A DNA stretch of 64,000 bases from Pseudomonas nitroreducens NBRC 12694 (GCF_002091755.1 NZ_BDAI01000005.1:62001-126000), one strand, 5' to 3'. Shown: positions 44,689 through 54,108, counted from the stretch's first letter. Made by a program: numbers and translations. Notes: a model not told the origin generated them from the letters alone.

Positions 44689-46173
44689 ATGAACAGCTCT
44701 ATCCAGCCAGGCGCCGCCCTGGACCGCGACGCGGAGCAACTACGCGCGCTGGGCTACACCTCCAATTTCGAACGCAGCATGACCCTCTGGCAGAACTTCG
44801 CCCTGGGCTTCACCTACCTCTCGCCGGTGGTCGGCGTGTACACCCTGTTCGGCCTGTGCCTGGCCGCCGGCGGACCGCCGATGTTCTGGTCCTACCTGCT
44901 GGTGGGTATCGGCCAGATGCTGGTGTGCCTGATCTTCTGCGAAGTCGTCTCGCAATTCCCCATCTCCGGTGGCGTCTACCCATGGGCTCGGCGCCTGGTG
45001 GGCAAGCGCTGGGCCTGGATGGTCGGCTGGATCTACTCCGTGTCGCTGTGCGTGACCATCGCCGCCGTGGCACTTGGCGCGGGCCCGTACATCGCCACAC
45101 TGCTCGGCTTCGAATCCACGCCGGTGACCAACACCTTCGTCGCCCTGGCGCTGACGGTGATCGCCACCCTGCTCAACCTGTCCGGCACCAAGCTGCTGGC
45201 CCGCGTGGCGATGTTCGGCTTTATCTGCGAACTGCTCGGCGCGCTGGTGATCGGCACCTATCTGCTGATCTTCGAGCGTCACCAGCCGTTCTCGGTGCTG
45301 TTCAACACCTTCGACATCCGCATCGACGGCAGCTACTGGCCAGCCTTCCTCACCGCCTCGCTGGCGGGGATGTTCCTCTACTACGGCTTCGAGGCCTGCG
45401 GTGATGTCGCCGAGGAAACCCCGAACCCCAGCCGCCGGATTCCCAAGGCCATGCGCATGACCATCTGGATCGGCGGCGGCGCAGCCATCTTCGCCGCCCT
45501 GGCGCTGATCCTCGCGGTACCGGACATGCAGGCAGTGATCTCCGGCGCCGACAAGGACCCGATGACCACCATCCTCGACAACGCCTTCGGCGTGGCCGGC
45601 GCGCGCCTGGTGATGGCGGTGATCATCGTCTCGTTCGTCTCCTGCGTGCTCAGCCTGCAAGCTGCTGCCAGCCGCCTGCTGTACTCCTACGCCCGCGACG
45701 AAATGGTGATGGGCAGCGGCCTGCTCAAACGCCTGTCGCCCAACACCCACGTACCGGTGGCTGCACTGATCGCCTGCGGCGTGATCCCAAGCGTGATCGT
45801 CTGCGCCGGTTTCTACCTGCAGAATGCCATTGCCATGGTGGTCAGCTTCGCCGCCATCGGCATCTACCTGTCGTTCCAGATGATCGTCGGCGGCGCCCTG
45901 TTCGCCCGCCTGCGCGGCTGGAAGCCGAGCGGCGCCTTCACCCTGGGCAACTGGGGCTGGATCGTGAACATCCTGGCGCTGACCTACGGCGTGCTGGCGA
46001 TCATCAACATGTCCTGGCCGCGCACGCCGGATGCGCCCTGGTACCTGAACTACGGGATCATCCTGGTGGGCGGCATCGTGATCGTCCTGGGCCTGGCCTA
46101 CATGACCCTGTTCCGACCCTACGACAAGGGCACCGCGCCCCATGGGGATGCGTGGAAGCTGCATCAGCAGTAG
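44689..46173 (+). CDS. APC-family amino acid/amine permease
   Basis: The 494-aa inner-membrane protein has about twelve hydrophobic segments and belongs to the APC superfamily, near the GABA/choline-type permeases. The segments NFALGFTYLSPVVGVYTLFG and FYYGFEACGDVAEETPNPSRRIPKAM (TM6 to loop region) are the usual family signatures. CAGGA lies upstream of the chosen ATG. With the aldehyde dehydrogenase it suggests uptake and oxidation of an amine; the substrate is not visible in the sequence. Confidence 0.88.
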   Translation: MNSSIQPGAALDRDAEQLRALGYTSNFERSMTLWQNFALGFTYLSPVVGVYTLFGLCLAAGGPPMFWSYLLVGIGQMLVCLIFCEVVSQFPISGGVYPWARRLVGKRWAWMVGWIYSVSLCVTIAAVALGAGPYIATLLGFESTPVTNTFVALALTVIATLLNLSGTKLLARVAMFGFICELLGALVIGTYLLIFERHQPFSVLFNTFDIRIDGSYWPAFLTASLAGMFLYYGFEACGDVAEETPNPSRRIPKAMRMTIWIGGGAAIFAALALILAVPDMQAVISGADKDPMTTILDNAFGVAGARLVMAVIIVSFVSCVLSLQAAASRLLYSYARDEMVMGSGLLKRLSPNTHVPVAALIACGVIPSVIVCAGFYLQNAIAMVVSFAAIGIYLSFQMIVGGALFARLRGWKPSGAFTLGNWGWIVNILALTYGVLAIINMSWPRTPDAPWYLNYGIILVGGIVIVLGLAYMTLFRPYDKGTAPHGDAWKLHQQ

Positions 46174-46194
46174 GTGTTGGAGTGAAATGAGAAC

Positions 46195-46219
46195 GCCCGG
46201 CGGGATGCCGGGCGCTTTT
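46195..46219 (+). terminator. Terminator after the permease
   Basis: GCCCGGC / GCCGGGC (46195-46201 with 46207-46213) is followed by GCTTTTC. It lies between the permease and the convergent 3' end of the polysaccharide locus. Confidence 0.8.
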
Positions 46220-47355
46220 CATTGAGCGGGTGATTGCCCAGTGCGCTGTTGCCCGGCCACGCGTGCGTAAAGTTCAGCGTAGGCCTCCCCCATCCCACGC
46301 GCAGTGAAGATAGCGAGGAATCGAGCACGTGCAGCCTCGCCATACCTTGCGGCTAGTGCAGGATCGTCCCACAGCCTCTGCATGGCCTGGCGCAGTGCCG
46401 AGGCGTCGGCTGGTGGAACCACGATGCCGGTTTCCTCGTGCTGATTGATGAAACTGGTGCCAGTGCCAATCTCGCTGCAGATCAGCGGCTTGCCCATCAT
46501 CGCACCTTCCAGCAAGCCGATGCCAAATGCTTCCGAGCGCAGGTGCGAGGGGAAGATCACGCCATAGCAGGCCCACATCAGATCGATCTTTTCCTGCTCG
46601 CTGACCTGCCCCAGGAAATGCACATTGCTCAGGCCGCGCGCCGTTGCCATCTGCATGAGTTCCTGCTCCATCGGCCCGGCACCGACGATCAGCAACGGCC
46701 AAGGCGCCGACTTCACCGCTTCGAGCAAATAGTGCAAGCCCTTGTAGTAGCGCAGCACACCAACGAACAGAAAGAAACGCTCACCATAATGCCGATGCAA
46801 CTTGCCCACCTCGGTGACATCCGGGCGCGGGTAGAGGTCCTGCTCCAGGCCTATGGGAATGGAGCAGGCCTTTTCCTGATAACGCTGCAGGACAGTTGAG
46901 CTTTCCAGGTAGTTGGGGCTGGTCGCGGCAATCGAATCGACTCGTCCCAGAAAGGCTCGCATCAAGGGGCGATAGAGTTGCAGCAAAGCCTTCTGCCGCA
47001 CGATATCCGAGTGATAGGTCACCACACTAGGTTTGCCCAGGCCTTTAAGCAAATGGACCAGGTCCATGAAGGGCCAGGGAAAATGGTAGTGGATGACGTC
47101 CGCTTGCCTCGCAAGGCGCGCGAATGCGCCCAACGAAGACCAGGAAAACCCAGTCGACGCGATTTGCAGATCCTGCTTTGCCTGGACCAGACGGAAGCTG
47201 GAGGTCGTCACGGGCTTCATCGGCTCCTTCGCCAGAGACAGCACAGTGTTCTGGCAACCCTGGATCGAGGTCGCATGGGTCAGGTGCCGAATGAACATCT
47301 CGACACCACCGTATTGCTCCAGGCCGAAGGTCTTGTAGAAGTGCAGGATCCTCAT
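46219..47355 (-). CDS. GT4-family glycosyltransferase, last gene of the polysaccharide locus
   Basis: The 378-aa protein has the two-domain GT-B fold with N-terminal start MRILHFYKTFGLEQYGGVEM, the donor-site segment RFFLFVGVLRYYKGLHYLLEAV, and SEAFGIGLLEGAMMGKPLICSEIGTG, the Glu-rich EX7E-type motif. It resembles WbpZ/WbpY-type rhamnosyl- or mannosyltransferases of Pseudomonas polysaccharide loci, but sugar specificity cannot be read. It is cytosolic/membrane-peripheral. It closes the leftward operon that starts at 57.6 kb. Confidence 0.88.
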   Translation of the reverse strand: MRILHFYKTFGLEQYGGVEMFIRHLTHATSIQGCQNTVLSLAKEPMKPVTTSSFRLVQAKQDLQIASTGFSWSSLGAFARLARQADVIHYHFPWPFMDLVHLLKGLGKPSVVTYHSDIVRQKALLQLYRPLMRAFLGRVDSIAATSPNYLESSTVLQRYQEKACSIPIGLEQDLYPRPDVTEVGKLHRHYGERFFLFVGVLRYYKGLHYLLEAVKSAPWPLLIVGAGPMEQELMQMATARGLSNVHFLGQVSEQEKIDLMWACYGVIFPSHLRSEAFGIGLLEGAMMGKPLICSEIGTGTSFINQHEETGIVVPPADASALRQAMQRLWDDPALAARYGEAARARFLAIFTARGMGEAYAELYARVAGQQRTGQSPAQ

Positions 47356-47377
47356 GGCAAGCAGACGCCAGCAGACA

Positions 47378-47788
47378 TCAGATACCTGCCGTCAGCGGTG
47401 TCCAGGTGCCATCGAGGTTCTGGATGGGGCACTGGTCATTGAAGCCGCTGACATCGGTGCGCTCAGCCGACATTCCGTCAGCGCCACTGGTGGACTTGCG
47501 GAAAGTGATGACGCCACAGTCCTTGATCCGCACGACCAGAGGGCTGACATCCGGAAACTTACCCGGATCGACAGCGAAACCCGGATAGCCACTGATGACC
47601 TTCACTACCTTGCCCACGATGCGATGAGCTTCTAGGCGAGTCTCACCGTTAGCCAACTGATTGAAGCGTAGGTATTGGCCGTTCTGCTGCGGAACGCTGG
47701 CTACCGACGGCTTCGCGACGGTATTTGCAGGTTTGTCGCAACCGGTTAGGGCAAGCAATGCCGCGCCAACGACGAACAGTTTGTTCAT
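47378..47788 (-). CDS. Predicted lipoprotein in the polysaccharide locus
   Basis: The 136-aa protein has a lipoprotein signal (MNKLFVVGAALLALTGC, lipidated Cys17) and a small beta-rich body with two cysteines (IKDCGVITF, NDQCPIQN) that could pair. The start at 47788 fits the signal. A longer frame upstream is ignored. Lipoproteins of this size sometimes assist polysaccharide modification, but no family is recognised. Confidence 0.75.
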   Translation of the reverse strand: MNKLFVVGAALLALTGCDKPANTVAKPSVASVPQQNGQYLRFNQLANGETRLEAHRIVGKVVKVISGYPGFAVDPGKFPDVSPLVVRIKDCGVITFRKSTSGADGMSAERTDVSGFNDQCPIQNLDGTWTPLTAGI

Positions 47789-47837
47789 GAAAGTGACTCC
47801 TGAGGGGATTGTTATCAACTTGAGTAGAGGGTTCGCT

Positions 47838-48842
47838 TCAGACCCGCCGGGCACCAGTCAGGCGCCGATACAGTTCCCGCGCGTTCACCGCGACCTCCGA
47901 AGACAGCGAGAACAGCAGCAGTGAAGCGACAGAGACAAGCCAGCGGCGCCGGAACCAGCAAAGCAGGTATTTGTTGATCAGCAGATGGGCATAGCGCAGT
48001 GCCCGTTGCCGCGGCGCGCGTCTTTTGCGCAGGGACTGCAGTTCGCTCCGGGTCATGACCGACTCTGGCGAATAGGGGCGGCTGAGAAAGCGTTTGGGCG
48101 GCAGGATCATCAAGCGATGCCAGTCGTGCACCTCGAAATTCTCCGCCAGCAGGTCTTCCCAGGCACAGAACAACGCATAACTCGTATAGGAGATATGCGG
48201 TAGGTCCAGCTGCAATCCGCTCAACTGAGCAAAGCGCAGGAATATTGCCTGCTCGGGCAGTAGACGGAACGACGTGAAGCCCTGGAAGGTACCGATCGGG
48301 TTAGTGCGAGGCCCATCCTTCAGATAGACGTAGTCCTGTGGCAGCGCGCCTATATTCCAGAGCTTGCGTAAGTCCTGCGTCCGGCCGAACTGCAGGGTAT
48401 CGGTGAGATGAAACAGGTAGGACAACCGGGTCGGGTTACGCAGAAAGAGATTGGAGACGCTGATTCGCTCGCCGAAGAGCTGGGCTTTCTGCCCCTCGCC
48501 CAGCAACGAGAGCACTCGGTCCCCAAGCACCAGATGATCGGTGCGCAGCTTGAGGCAGTACTCGCGCTCCGCCACCGCCAGGCCATTGGCCATACTGGAA
48601 ATGAGCTTGTTGACGTTATTGACATTGCCATTGACGTCATTGAGATGAACCGCGGAGTGGTCTACCACGATCAGCACATCGTCGTATGTCGGCATTGGAC
48701 CGGTATCGGTAGTGGACAGCACGATCTGCGCGCGCGGCAAATGCTCACGAATCGACTCGATGGCACGACCGGCAATATCTTCGCCGGCCTCGCGCAGCGG
48801 CCCCTGGAGTAGCACCGTCAATTGGCTGGAGTCGATGGTCAT
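47838..48842 (-). CDS. WavE-family polysaccharide synthesis protein
   Basis: The 334-aa protein has the family pattern of WavE: VLLQGPLREAG, SIREHLPRAQIVLSTTD, NVNNVNKLISSMANGLAVAEREYCLKLRTDHLVL. WavE acts in Vibrio LPS core synthesis, probably as a glycosyltransferase. A Tyr/Arg-rich membrane-proximal end (about 285-315) lies near the C-terminus. It overlaps the GMC oxidoreductase gene by four bases. Confidence 0.82.
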   Translation of the reverse strand: MTIDSSQLTVLLQGPLREAGEDIAGRAIESIREHLPRAQIVLSTTDTGPMPTYDDVLIVVDHSAVHLNDVNGNVNNVNKLISSMANGLAVAEREYCLKLRTDHLVLGDRVLSLLGEGQKAQLFGERISVSNLFLRNPTRLSYLFHLTDTLQFGRTQDLRKLWNIGALPQDYVYLKDGPRTNPIGTFQGFTSFRLLPEQAIFLRFAQLSGLQLDLPHISYTSYALFCAWEDLLAENFEVHDWHRLMILPPKRFLSRPYSPESVMTRSELQSLRKRRAPRQRALRYAHLLINKYLLCWFRRRWLVSVASLLLFSLSSEVAVNARELYRRLTGARRV

Positions 48843-50317
48843 ACGTTATCGTTCAGCTTGTCTGCCAGCATCATTCCCAAAGCCACCACGGTCACAGTCG
48901 GATTTCGCGAACCGCAGCGAGGGAAGAGAGACGAGCCGGCGACATAGACATTGGCGCTTCCTTTCAGGCGGAAGTCAGCATCGACTACCCCGTTGTCTCC
49001 ATCGCTCATGTTCAGCATCCCGACCAGATGATGGGTACCGAACGCATTGCGATAGTGCCGCTGTTCGGCCGACAGTAACGGAACGACACCCAAGGCTCGC
49101 ATCTTCGTGTAGATGGCCTCGATGACCTTGTCGTAGAGGTGCTTGTTACCGTGATAGCCGTCGGAGTCCATGTGCACTCCACCAGCATCGTAGAAGAGTG
49201 ATACATCCCACTCAGGCGGAACTTCCAGCAGGATGTAAAGGCTCATGGTCCCCGCCAGGTCGGCGATCGCTTCCTCGACGGCGCCCGCATTGAGCTTGTC
49301 AATATCCAGCGAACCAGCCAGGGCCTGACTGCTCGGCGGTGTCATCAGTCCCAGCGTGGTGTATTCGATCCCATCAAGTTCGCCAGACAGCTCGGGAATA
49401 ACCACCTGGGCCGCAGTATTGACCTGGAAATACGGAATCCTCGCGCCAGGCAGATAACAGGCCAGTTCGGCAACGGCATGGTCCTGATAGTAGTGGCCCA
49501 TGAACTCCTGAGGAGTGGCCGGCGGAAGATTGCTCTTCCACAACAGCTTCAGCGATTCGACGCCATGTGCAGCCACCACCACTCGGTCGAAGCGTATTTT
49601 CAGTTGCCCCTTGGGAGTCTGACAGATCGCTTCGACAGCCTTGTCACCTTCGAAGCGCAAGTGCTCGACCATGACCTCATTGAGCACCTCGACATCGTTA
49701 CGGATATGCAGCGATCGGGTCTTCGCGTCCATTGGGCAGAGTTCGCAGTCCCCTGCCCCCATACATACTCCCTGTCCTTGGGTATCGGCGACAGACAGGT
49801 TATGCGCTTGAGCACCGATGTATGCCTGCGGGAAATAGGACTGCAACGACTGATGCCAGTGGCTGGCGCCCTTGATGGCGCTCAGCGGGTTTCGCCCATC
49901 AGGGTCGCGCGGATCCGCGCTGATGCGAAGAAGCTGCTCAGCATCACGATAGTAGGGCTCGACCTGCTGGTAGCTGAATGGCCAGCGGAACGACTCCGCG
50001 TCGCGTGCAAAGACGTTGGTTGTCAGACGGAAACTCAGGCCGCCCCAGTGGTTGGAGCAACCACCATCGACCAGGATGTAATCCGATGCGCAATCGTCCG
50101 GCAGATCCTCCGGGGTATTGAACGCGTGCCTGGAGAGATAGGCTCGGCGAATGAGGGCATCATGGCGATCATCCGCCTGCATTTGCATGAAGCGCTGGCG
50201 ACGCTCGAAGATATTGAATTTTTCACCACGCTCGACGATCAGGCACGACCCTTTCAGTCCGCGGGCCACCGTGCGTCCAGCGAAGCCATTACCGATGATC
50301 AGGGTCTCCACGAACAT
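48839..50317 (-). CDS. GMC-type FAD oxidoreductase with a cysteine motif
   Basis: The 492-aa protein has the FAD-binding N-terminus TLIIGNGFAGRTVARGL (Rossmann GxGxxG variant), GGCSNHWGG at 85-93, and the C-terminal pair of GMC catalytic residues (His in FGTHHLVGMLN, Asn in GSRNPTVTVVALG). C185, C191 and C194 (CMGAGDCELC) form an unusual motif in the position where dehydrogenases of the GADH/FDH class bind an Fe-S cluster. With the small Tat-signal protein upstream it looks like a two-subunit sugar or alcohol dehydrogenase. It has no signal of its own. Confidence 0.75.
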   Translation of the reverse strand: MFVETLIIGNGFAGRTVARGLKGSCLIVERGEKFNIFERRQRFMQMQADDRHDALIRRAYLSRHAFNTPEDLPDDCASDYILVDGGCSNHWGGLSFRLTTNVFARDAESFRWPFSYQQVEPYYRDAEQLLRISADPRDPDGRNPLSAIKGASHWHQSLQSYFPQAYIGAQAHNLSVADTQGQGVCMGAGDCELCPMDAKTRSLHIRNDVEVLNEVMVEHLRFEGDKAVEAICQTPKGQLKIRFDRVVVAAHGVESLKLLWKSNLPPATPQEFMGHYYQDHAVAELACYLPGARIPYFQVNTAAQVVIPELSGELDGIEYTTLGLMTPPSSQALAGSLDIDKLNAGAVEEAIADLAGTMSLYILLEVPPEWDVSLFYDAGGVHMDSDGYHGNKHLYDKVIEAIYTKMRALGVVPLLSAEQRHYRNAFGTHHLVGMLNMSDGDNGVVDADFRLKGSANVYVAGSSLFPRCGSRNPTVTVVALGMMLADKLNDNV

Positions 50318-50634
50318 CAGCTGACCACCCTGTAGAAACCGGGTGTACCAAGCGAGCGCTTATACGGATCGACTACGAACAAGGCGCTGTTGTGATGCAC
50401 CAGGTCATGTACAAGCGCCACTCGATCAGCGTCCGTCAGTCGACGCGAATAGAGTTTGAGCAGCAACGCAGTCGGCAGGTGGTGGAACTTCACGCCCACG
50501 TTGCGTTGCAAAAAGGCCTGGAGATCCGGGCTTTTTTCCGTGCTTCGCACTCCGAGCGTGAAACCGGCCAGGCCTCCAGCAGCCCCTGCAAAAACGCCGA
50601 TCCCCATGCCCAGGACCATACTTCTGCGCTTCAT
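50317..50634 (-). CDS. Small Tat-signal subunit, probable partner of the GMC oxidoreductase
   Basis: The 105-aa protein starts MKRRSMVLGMGIGVFAGAAG, a twin-arginine signal with RR at 3-4 and a hydrophobic stretch. The body (about 35-105) is helical, with DLVHHNSALFVVDPYKRSLGTPGFYRVV. It has the features of the small subunit that escorts FAD dehydrogenases of the gluconate-2-dehydrogenase type across the membrane. Its stop and the GMC start overlap (TGATG), which suggests a 1:1 complex. Confidence 0.65.
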   Translation of the reverse strand: MKRRSMVLGMGIGVFAGAAGGLAGFTLGVRSTEKSPDLQAFLQRNVGVKFHHLPTALLLKLYSRRLTDADRVALVHDLVHHNSALFVVDPYKRSLGTPGFYRVVS

Positions 50635-50665
50635 GCAGTGGCTCCTGCGCAGTCGTCGAGGGTCG

Positions 50666-51283
50666 TCATGCTTTCACCCGAATCAGCCGTTCGTAGAAGA
50701 AGCGAACCAACTGCCGGGCCTTGGAGATCGGCCAGGCAACTACAGGGGAACTCATGTAAAGCTTTTCCACCACGGTGGAGAGCAGGAACAGGCTGAAGCG
50801 ACTTGCACCGTCATCCGCACTGAAGCTCGCCGGAACGTTGTTGAACACCTCATTCACATAGCGCCCCATGAAACCCAGGTACAGCCGAGGCATCAGCAGT
50901 ACCAGGCTTCGGCCTTGCAGCCCCCGAAACAGAAACGTGAAAGTCGCCAGTTTGCGGATGAAATCCTTGCTGACAGTCTGGTGATGCAGACCAAGATCGA
51001 TGAAAAGCCAGGACTCCTCGGTGGCACAAAGCTTGTCACCGACAACATTCGCGTCTGCCGTGATTTCACCGTTTGCCACACTACCGCGGGCATGCAGAAA
51101 GTCATCCAGCTGGAAGCTGCGCGACGAGGGCAACTGAGCCCCCTTTTCTCTCCGCCACTCGCGTTCGTCGATCACCACCACGGGCGTCAGTAGCGTTGCC
51201 GGCAGCTCGATTTGAGAAAGATAGCCAGCCACCTCAGGCAACCGTCCGCTTGCCGACTCCTGGGAAATCAGAAATATCTTCAT
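50666..51283 (-). CDS. Hypothetical protein in the polysaccharide locus
   Basis: The 205-aa protein starts MKIFLISQESASGRLPEVAG and has no signal peptide or clear membrane segment. A region LRGLQGRSLVLLMPRLYLGFMGRYVNEVF (about 117-145) is hydrophobic and may associate with the membrane. I recognise no domain. It overlaps the 591-aa gene by four bases (ATGA), so the two probably work together. Confidence 0.7.
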   Translation of the reverse strand: MKIFLISQESASGRLPEVAGYLSQIELPATLLTPVVVIDEREWRREKGAQLPSSRSFQLDDFLHARGSVANGEITADANVVGDKLCATEESWLFIDLGLHHQTVSKDFIRKLATFTFLFRGLQGRSLVLLMPRLYLGFMGRYVNEVFNNVPASFSADDGASRFSLFLLSTVVEKLYMSSPVVAWPISKARQLVRFFYERLIRVKA

Positions 51284-53055
51284 CCGATGCGCTCCACATA
51301 CGAACGGAAGGGAGTGGAGTTATGGATCGCTCTCACGCAATCAGTGAACCCGGGGAAATAGAAAACCCCTCCGTTACGCCGGTAGAGGCTGATGGCGGAC
51401 ATCAGCGTTCCGGGCAAAGCCAGCGCGCGAGGATGGAAATAATCGCCGAGGCTCTGGAAGAACCAACTCTGCAAGGGTCGCTGGCGCAGCATGTTGCGGA
51501 ACTCGCTGCTGCCGTAGACCAGATTGCGTTTGGCCGCGCGGGGATCGTCCTGGAAACTGAAGGCGATGGCTTCGACCATGGTGTTGGGCAACTGATCAAG
51601 GAGCACCCATTTCTCGTAGTCCTTGATGAAAGCCAGAACCGAATCCAGATCGTTGCCAAAACTGCAGTTCTGCACAACCCGATCCACCAGTTTGAGCCAG
51701 GCTCGCGAGCTGATGGTCTTCATGCCGGTGGGAATGTGCAGTGCCGCATCCGCTGCAACGTACTTCTGCGCGAAACGCTGCAGGCGGATCAACGCCTCGT
51801 CGGCAGAGAAGCGAAGCAGAGGCTTCTTGCGCAAGGCCGACAGCAACGAGGGACCGGTCGCAACATAACGTCCGTTGATCGATTCAACCGGCGACTCCAC
51901 GCCCAATAGCGCGCGGGAGGTGATCGATTGGGTGATGCCGTAGGGATTCACTCGCGTTGGCACACCACCATGAGACGCCCGGATACCATGCTCGATGTCT
52001 TCGAACTCGGCCCACAGCAGCGACTCATCCAGCGGGAAGGCGTTCCATACTTCCTTGCGGCAAATGTACAGGCTGCCAGTTGGGTAGCTCAGATCCTTGG
52101 AGTAGCGCATGGGGCTGGCAAAGCAGAAGCCGGTGCGCTCGATCTCCGCGAACAGTGCCGGAGCGATGCTGACGGCAGCATCTGCCGTACGATGCAGCCC
52201 CTTCATACCCTGACCAATGCTACCCATGGCCATGCCATAGTCGGAATAGCGACGCGGACCAAAGTTGCGAACGTTATCGAAGAACAGGCTCTGCAACGTC
52301 ATCAATGGATAACGCGGACCGAAGCGACGAACCATCTCGCCGAAATGGCTGGGCAGAAATACACGGTCGTGCAGGATCACCAGATTGCTGTAGCGAGCCT
52401 CCTGGGCCAGGCGGTTCTTCTTCTTGCATATCTGCACCGGAGGCGCGGTGATATCTTCGCCGACAATGCGAACCTGATCGAAGTAACGGAAGTTCTTTCC
52501 CGGCACACCGCAAAGGAGGATTTCCTTGTTCGGGATATCCAGCTCGAGGATGCGCTGCACCACGGCATTAAGCACCGTGGCATCTTCCGGGCCGACTGGC
52601 AGGCCGAAGGTCCAGCTGTCCAGATCATCATCTGACTGCGCCGGCAGAGTGGCCTTTTTCTGATAGGTGACCCGGCTTGCGGAGCGCTCAGTGCAGACCA
52701 ATGCGTCGCGGAAGTAATCGCGGTCCAGGAAGCTGTCAGTGGGAGCATCCTCGATGAGCGTCAGGCTCTGTCCGACCGCCAGAAAATGCGCAGCATCCCA
52801 CAGCAAAAGCGGGCTTAGCGGAGAGTCACTCTGCACACCATAGAAGCAGTACGAGCCAGCCCCATAGATGTCCAACGGCCGCTTCGCGGCGTGCAGCTTC
52901 CTGACCGAGACATCCGGCTTCTTTCCCTTGAACTGCCGGAATGAAAACAGCCATTGGCAGTTCTCCGTCAAGGCCAGTTCGGCGGGAATGTGGCGGAGCT
53001 GCTTGGGCGCCAGATAGCCCAGCCTTGCATCATGTTGGAGCTGAATCGTCTTCAT
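51280..53055 (-). CDS. Large protein with a GT-A-like region, probable glycosyltransferase
   Basis: The 591-aa protein has a central region like a GT-A glycosyltransferase: SNLVILHDRVFLPSHFGEMV (HDR acting as a metal-site-like motif), then LSYPTGSLYICRKEVWNAFPLDESLLWAEFEDIEHGIRA, which fits the acceptor/W-x-E-D-x-E region. The N-terminal 200 and C-terminal 200 residues match no family I know. It is soluble and probably peripheral. It overlaps the cupin gene by four bases and is the largest enzyme of the locus. Confidence 0.65.
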   Translation of the reverse strand: MKTIQLQHDARLGYLAPKQLRHIPAELALTENCQWLFSFRQFKGKKPDVSVRKLHAAKRPLDIYGAGSYCFYGVQSDSPLSPLLLWDAAHFLAVGQSLTLIEDAPTDSFLDRDYFRDALVCTERSASRVTYQKKATLPAQSDDDLDSWTFGLPVGPEDATVLNAVVQRILELDIPNKEILLCGVPGKNFRYFDQVRIVGEDITAPPVQICKKKNRLAQEARYSNLVILHDRVFLPSHFGEMVRRFGPRYPLMTLQSLFFDNVRNFGPRRYSDYGMAMGSIGQGMKGLHRTADAAVSIAPALFAEIERTGFCFASPMRYSKDLSYPTGSLYICRKEVWNAFPLDESLLWAEFEDIEHGIRASHGGVPTRVNPYGITQSITSRALLGVESPVESINGRYVATGPSLLSALRKKPLLRFSADEALIRLQRFAQKYVAADAALHIPTGMKTISSRAWLKLVDRVVQNCSFGNDLDSVLAFIKDYEKWVLLDQLPNTMVEAIAFSFQDDPRAAKRNLVYGSSEFRNMLRQRPLQSWFFQSLGDYFHPRALALPGTLMSAISLYRRNGGVFYFPGFTDCVRAIHNSTPFRSYVERIG

Positions 53056-53378
53056 ACTTCTACGAGATACTTGTCGTTCAGTGCACCGGGAATCTTCACC
53101 ACAACGGTGACGGCATCGGAAAGCGCCTTGAAGGCCGTGATGTCACCCGGCTCGAGCACGATGATCTCGCCGGCGGCCCAGGTCTTGCCGCACATCTCCA
53201 CTTCGCCGGAGAGCACCAGGGTCACCTCGGTGGCGATCTTGTGGTAATGCGCGGCCTCGGCATCACCTTCCTGATAGGGCTTGACCGCGACTTCGCAGGC
53301 CTGGGTGCTGAACGCGGTGGGGGTGAAACCGCCGACGAACCAGCCCTTGACCATGTCCTTCAGGTTGGCGGAATTCAT
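53052..53378 (-). CDS. Small cupin-fold protein
   Basis: The 108-aa single-domain protein has the two cupin motifs: AAHYHKIATEVTLVLSGEVEM with the metal/His pattern, and AAGEIIVLEPGDITAFKAL. Small cupins in such loci act as epimerases, isomerases or binding proteins of activated sugars. It overlaps the nucleotidyltransferase gene by four bases (ATGA), which ties it to that pathway. Confidence 0.82.
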   Translation of the reverse strand: MNSANLKDMVKGWFVGGFTPTAFSTQACEVAVKPYQEGDAEAAHYHKIATEVTLVLSGEVEMCGKTWAAGEIIVLEPGDITAFKALSDAVTVVVKIPGALNDKYLVEV

Positions 53379-54106
53379 CGGGCACCTACCGTTTCGAAAG
53401 CGTGCAGCTGGTGGGTATTCTTCAGTGGGTGGTATTGGCTGGGCTCGACCCGGAAGGTGCCGATCTTCTTGTGCAGCAGCACCAGCTCATTGAGCGCCGG
53501 AGCGATGTAGAAGGCATCGTTCACCTTGGCGTCCTTGCGGATCATCTCCTTCACCGCCTCGACGAACACCGCGCCGCGGTCGAACCAGTACAGGCCAGCT
53601 ACTGCGTGGTTGCTGATCGGGTTCTTCTCGGCGGCCTCGGTGACGTAGCCCTCGGCATTCATGCGTACGAAGGAATAGCGCGGATGCAGGGACTTGAAGA
53701 CCACCACGCCAGCGTCGCACTGGTCGTTGCGGAAGCCGCCGACGATGTCGCGAAGCGAGCCATCGAGCAGCTCGTTGCAGTTGATGATCAGCAGCTCGTC
53801 ATCGTTGTCGATGCTTTCTGCCGCCAGCAGCGCGGTGCAGGCCGCACCCATGGTCAGCGCCTGGACAGCCTGCACGGAGGCGACCGGGGTCATCTGCTGC
53901 AGCATGTTGCGCAGGTGGTACTTGCTGATATCGTCCTTGGGCAGCATGCAGATGATGCGTGCGGGCTCAAGGGTAAGGCAGTTCTCCACCAGGTGCTGGA
54001 TCAGAGGGATGCCGTCACGCTCGGAGAGGTAATCGGGGTAGCTGCTTTCGGCCTTCACCGAGGCGCCCTCGCCACCGGCGAGCAGTACAATGTTCAGTTT
54101 GCGCAT
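53375..54106 (-). CDS. Nucleotidyltransferase of the capsule type (first of two)
   Basis: The 243-aa protein starts MRKLNIVLLAGGEGASVKAES, a modified NTP-transferase loop (AGGEGAS rather than AGGxGTR). Segments LLIINCNELLDG and FYIAPALNELVLLHKK follow the pattern of capsule nucleotidyltransferases. It is related to the second nucleotidyltransferase at 55.4 kb but clearly divergent; the loss of the basic residue after the glycine-rich loop may mean altered activity. The start at 54106 is 2 bases after the HAD gene. Confidence 0.78.
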   Translation of the reverse strand: MRKLNIVLLAGGEGASVKAESSYPDYLSERDGIPLIQHLVENCLTLEPARIICMLPKDDISKYHLRNMLQQMTPVASVQAVQALTMGAACTALLAAESIDNDDELLIINCNELLDGSLRDIVGGFRNDQCDAGVVVFKSLHPRYSFVRMNAEGYVTEAAEKNPISNHAVAGLYWFDRGAVFVEAVKEMIRKDAKVNDAFYIAPALNELVLLHKKIGTFRVEPSQYHPLKNTHQLHAFETVGAR

Positions 54107-54108
54107 GA

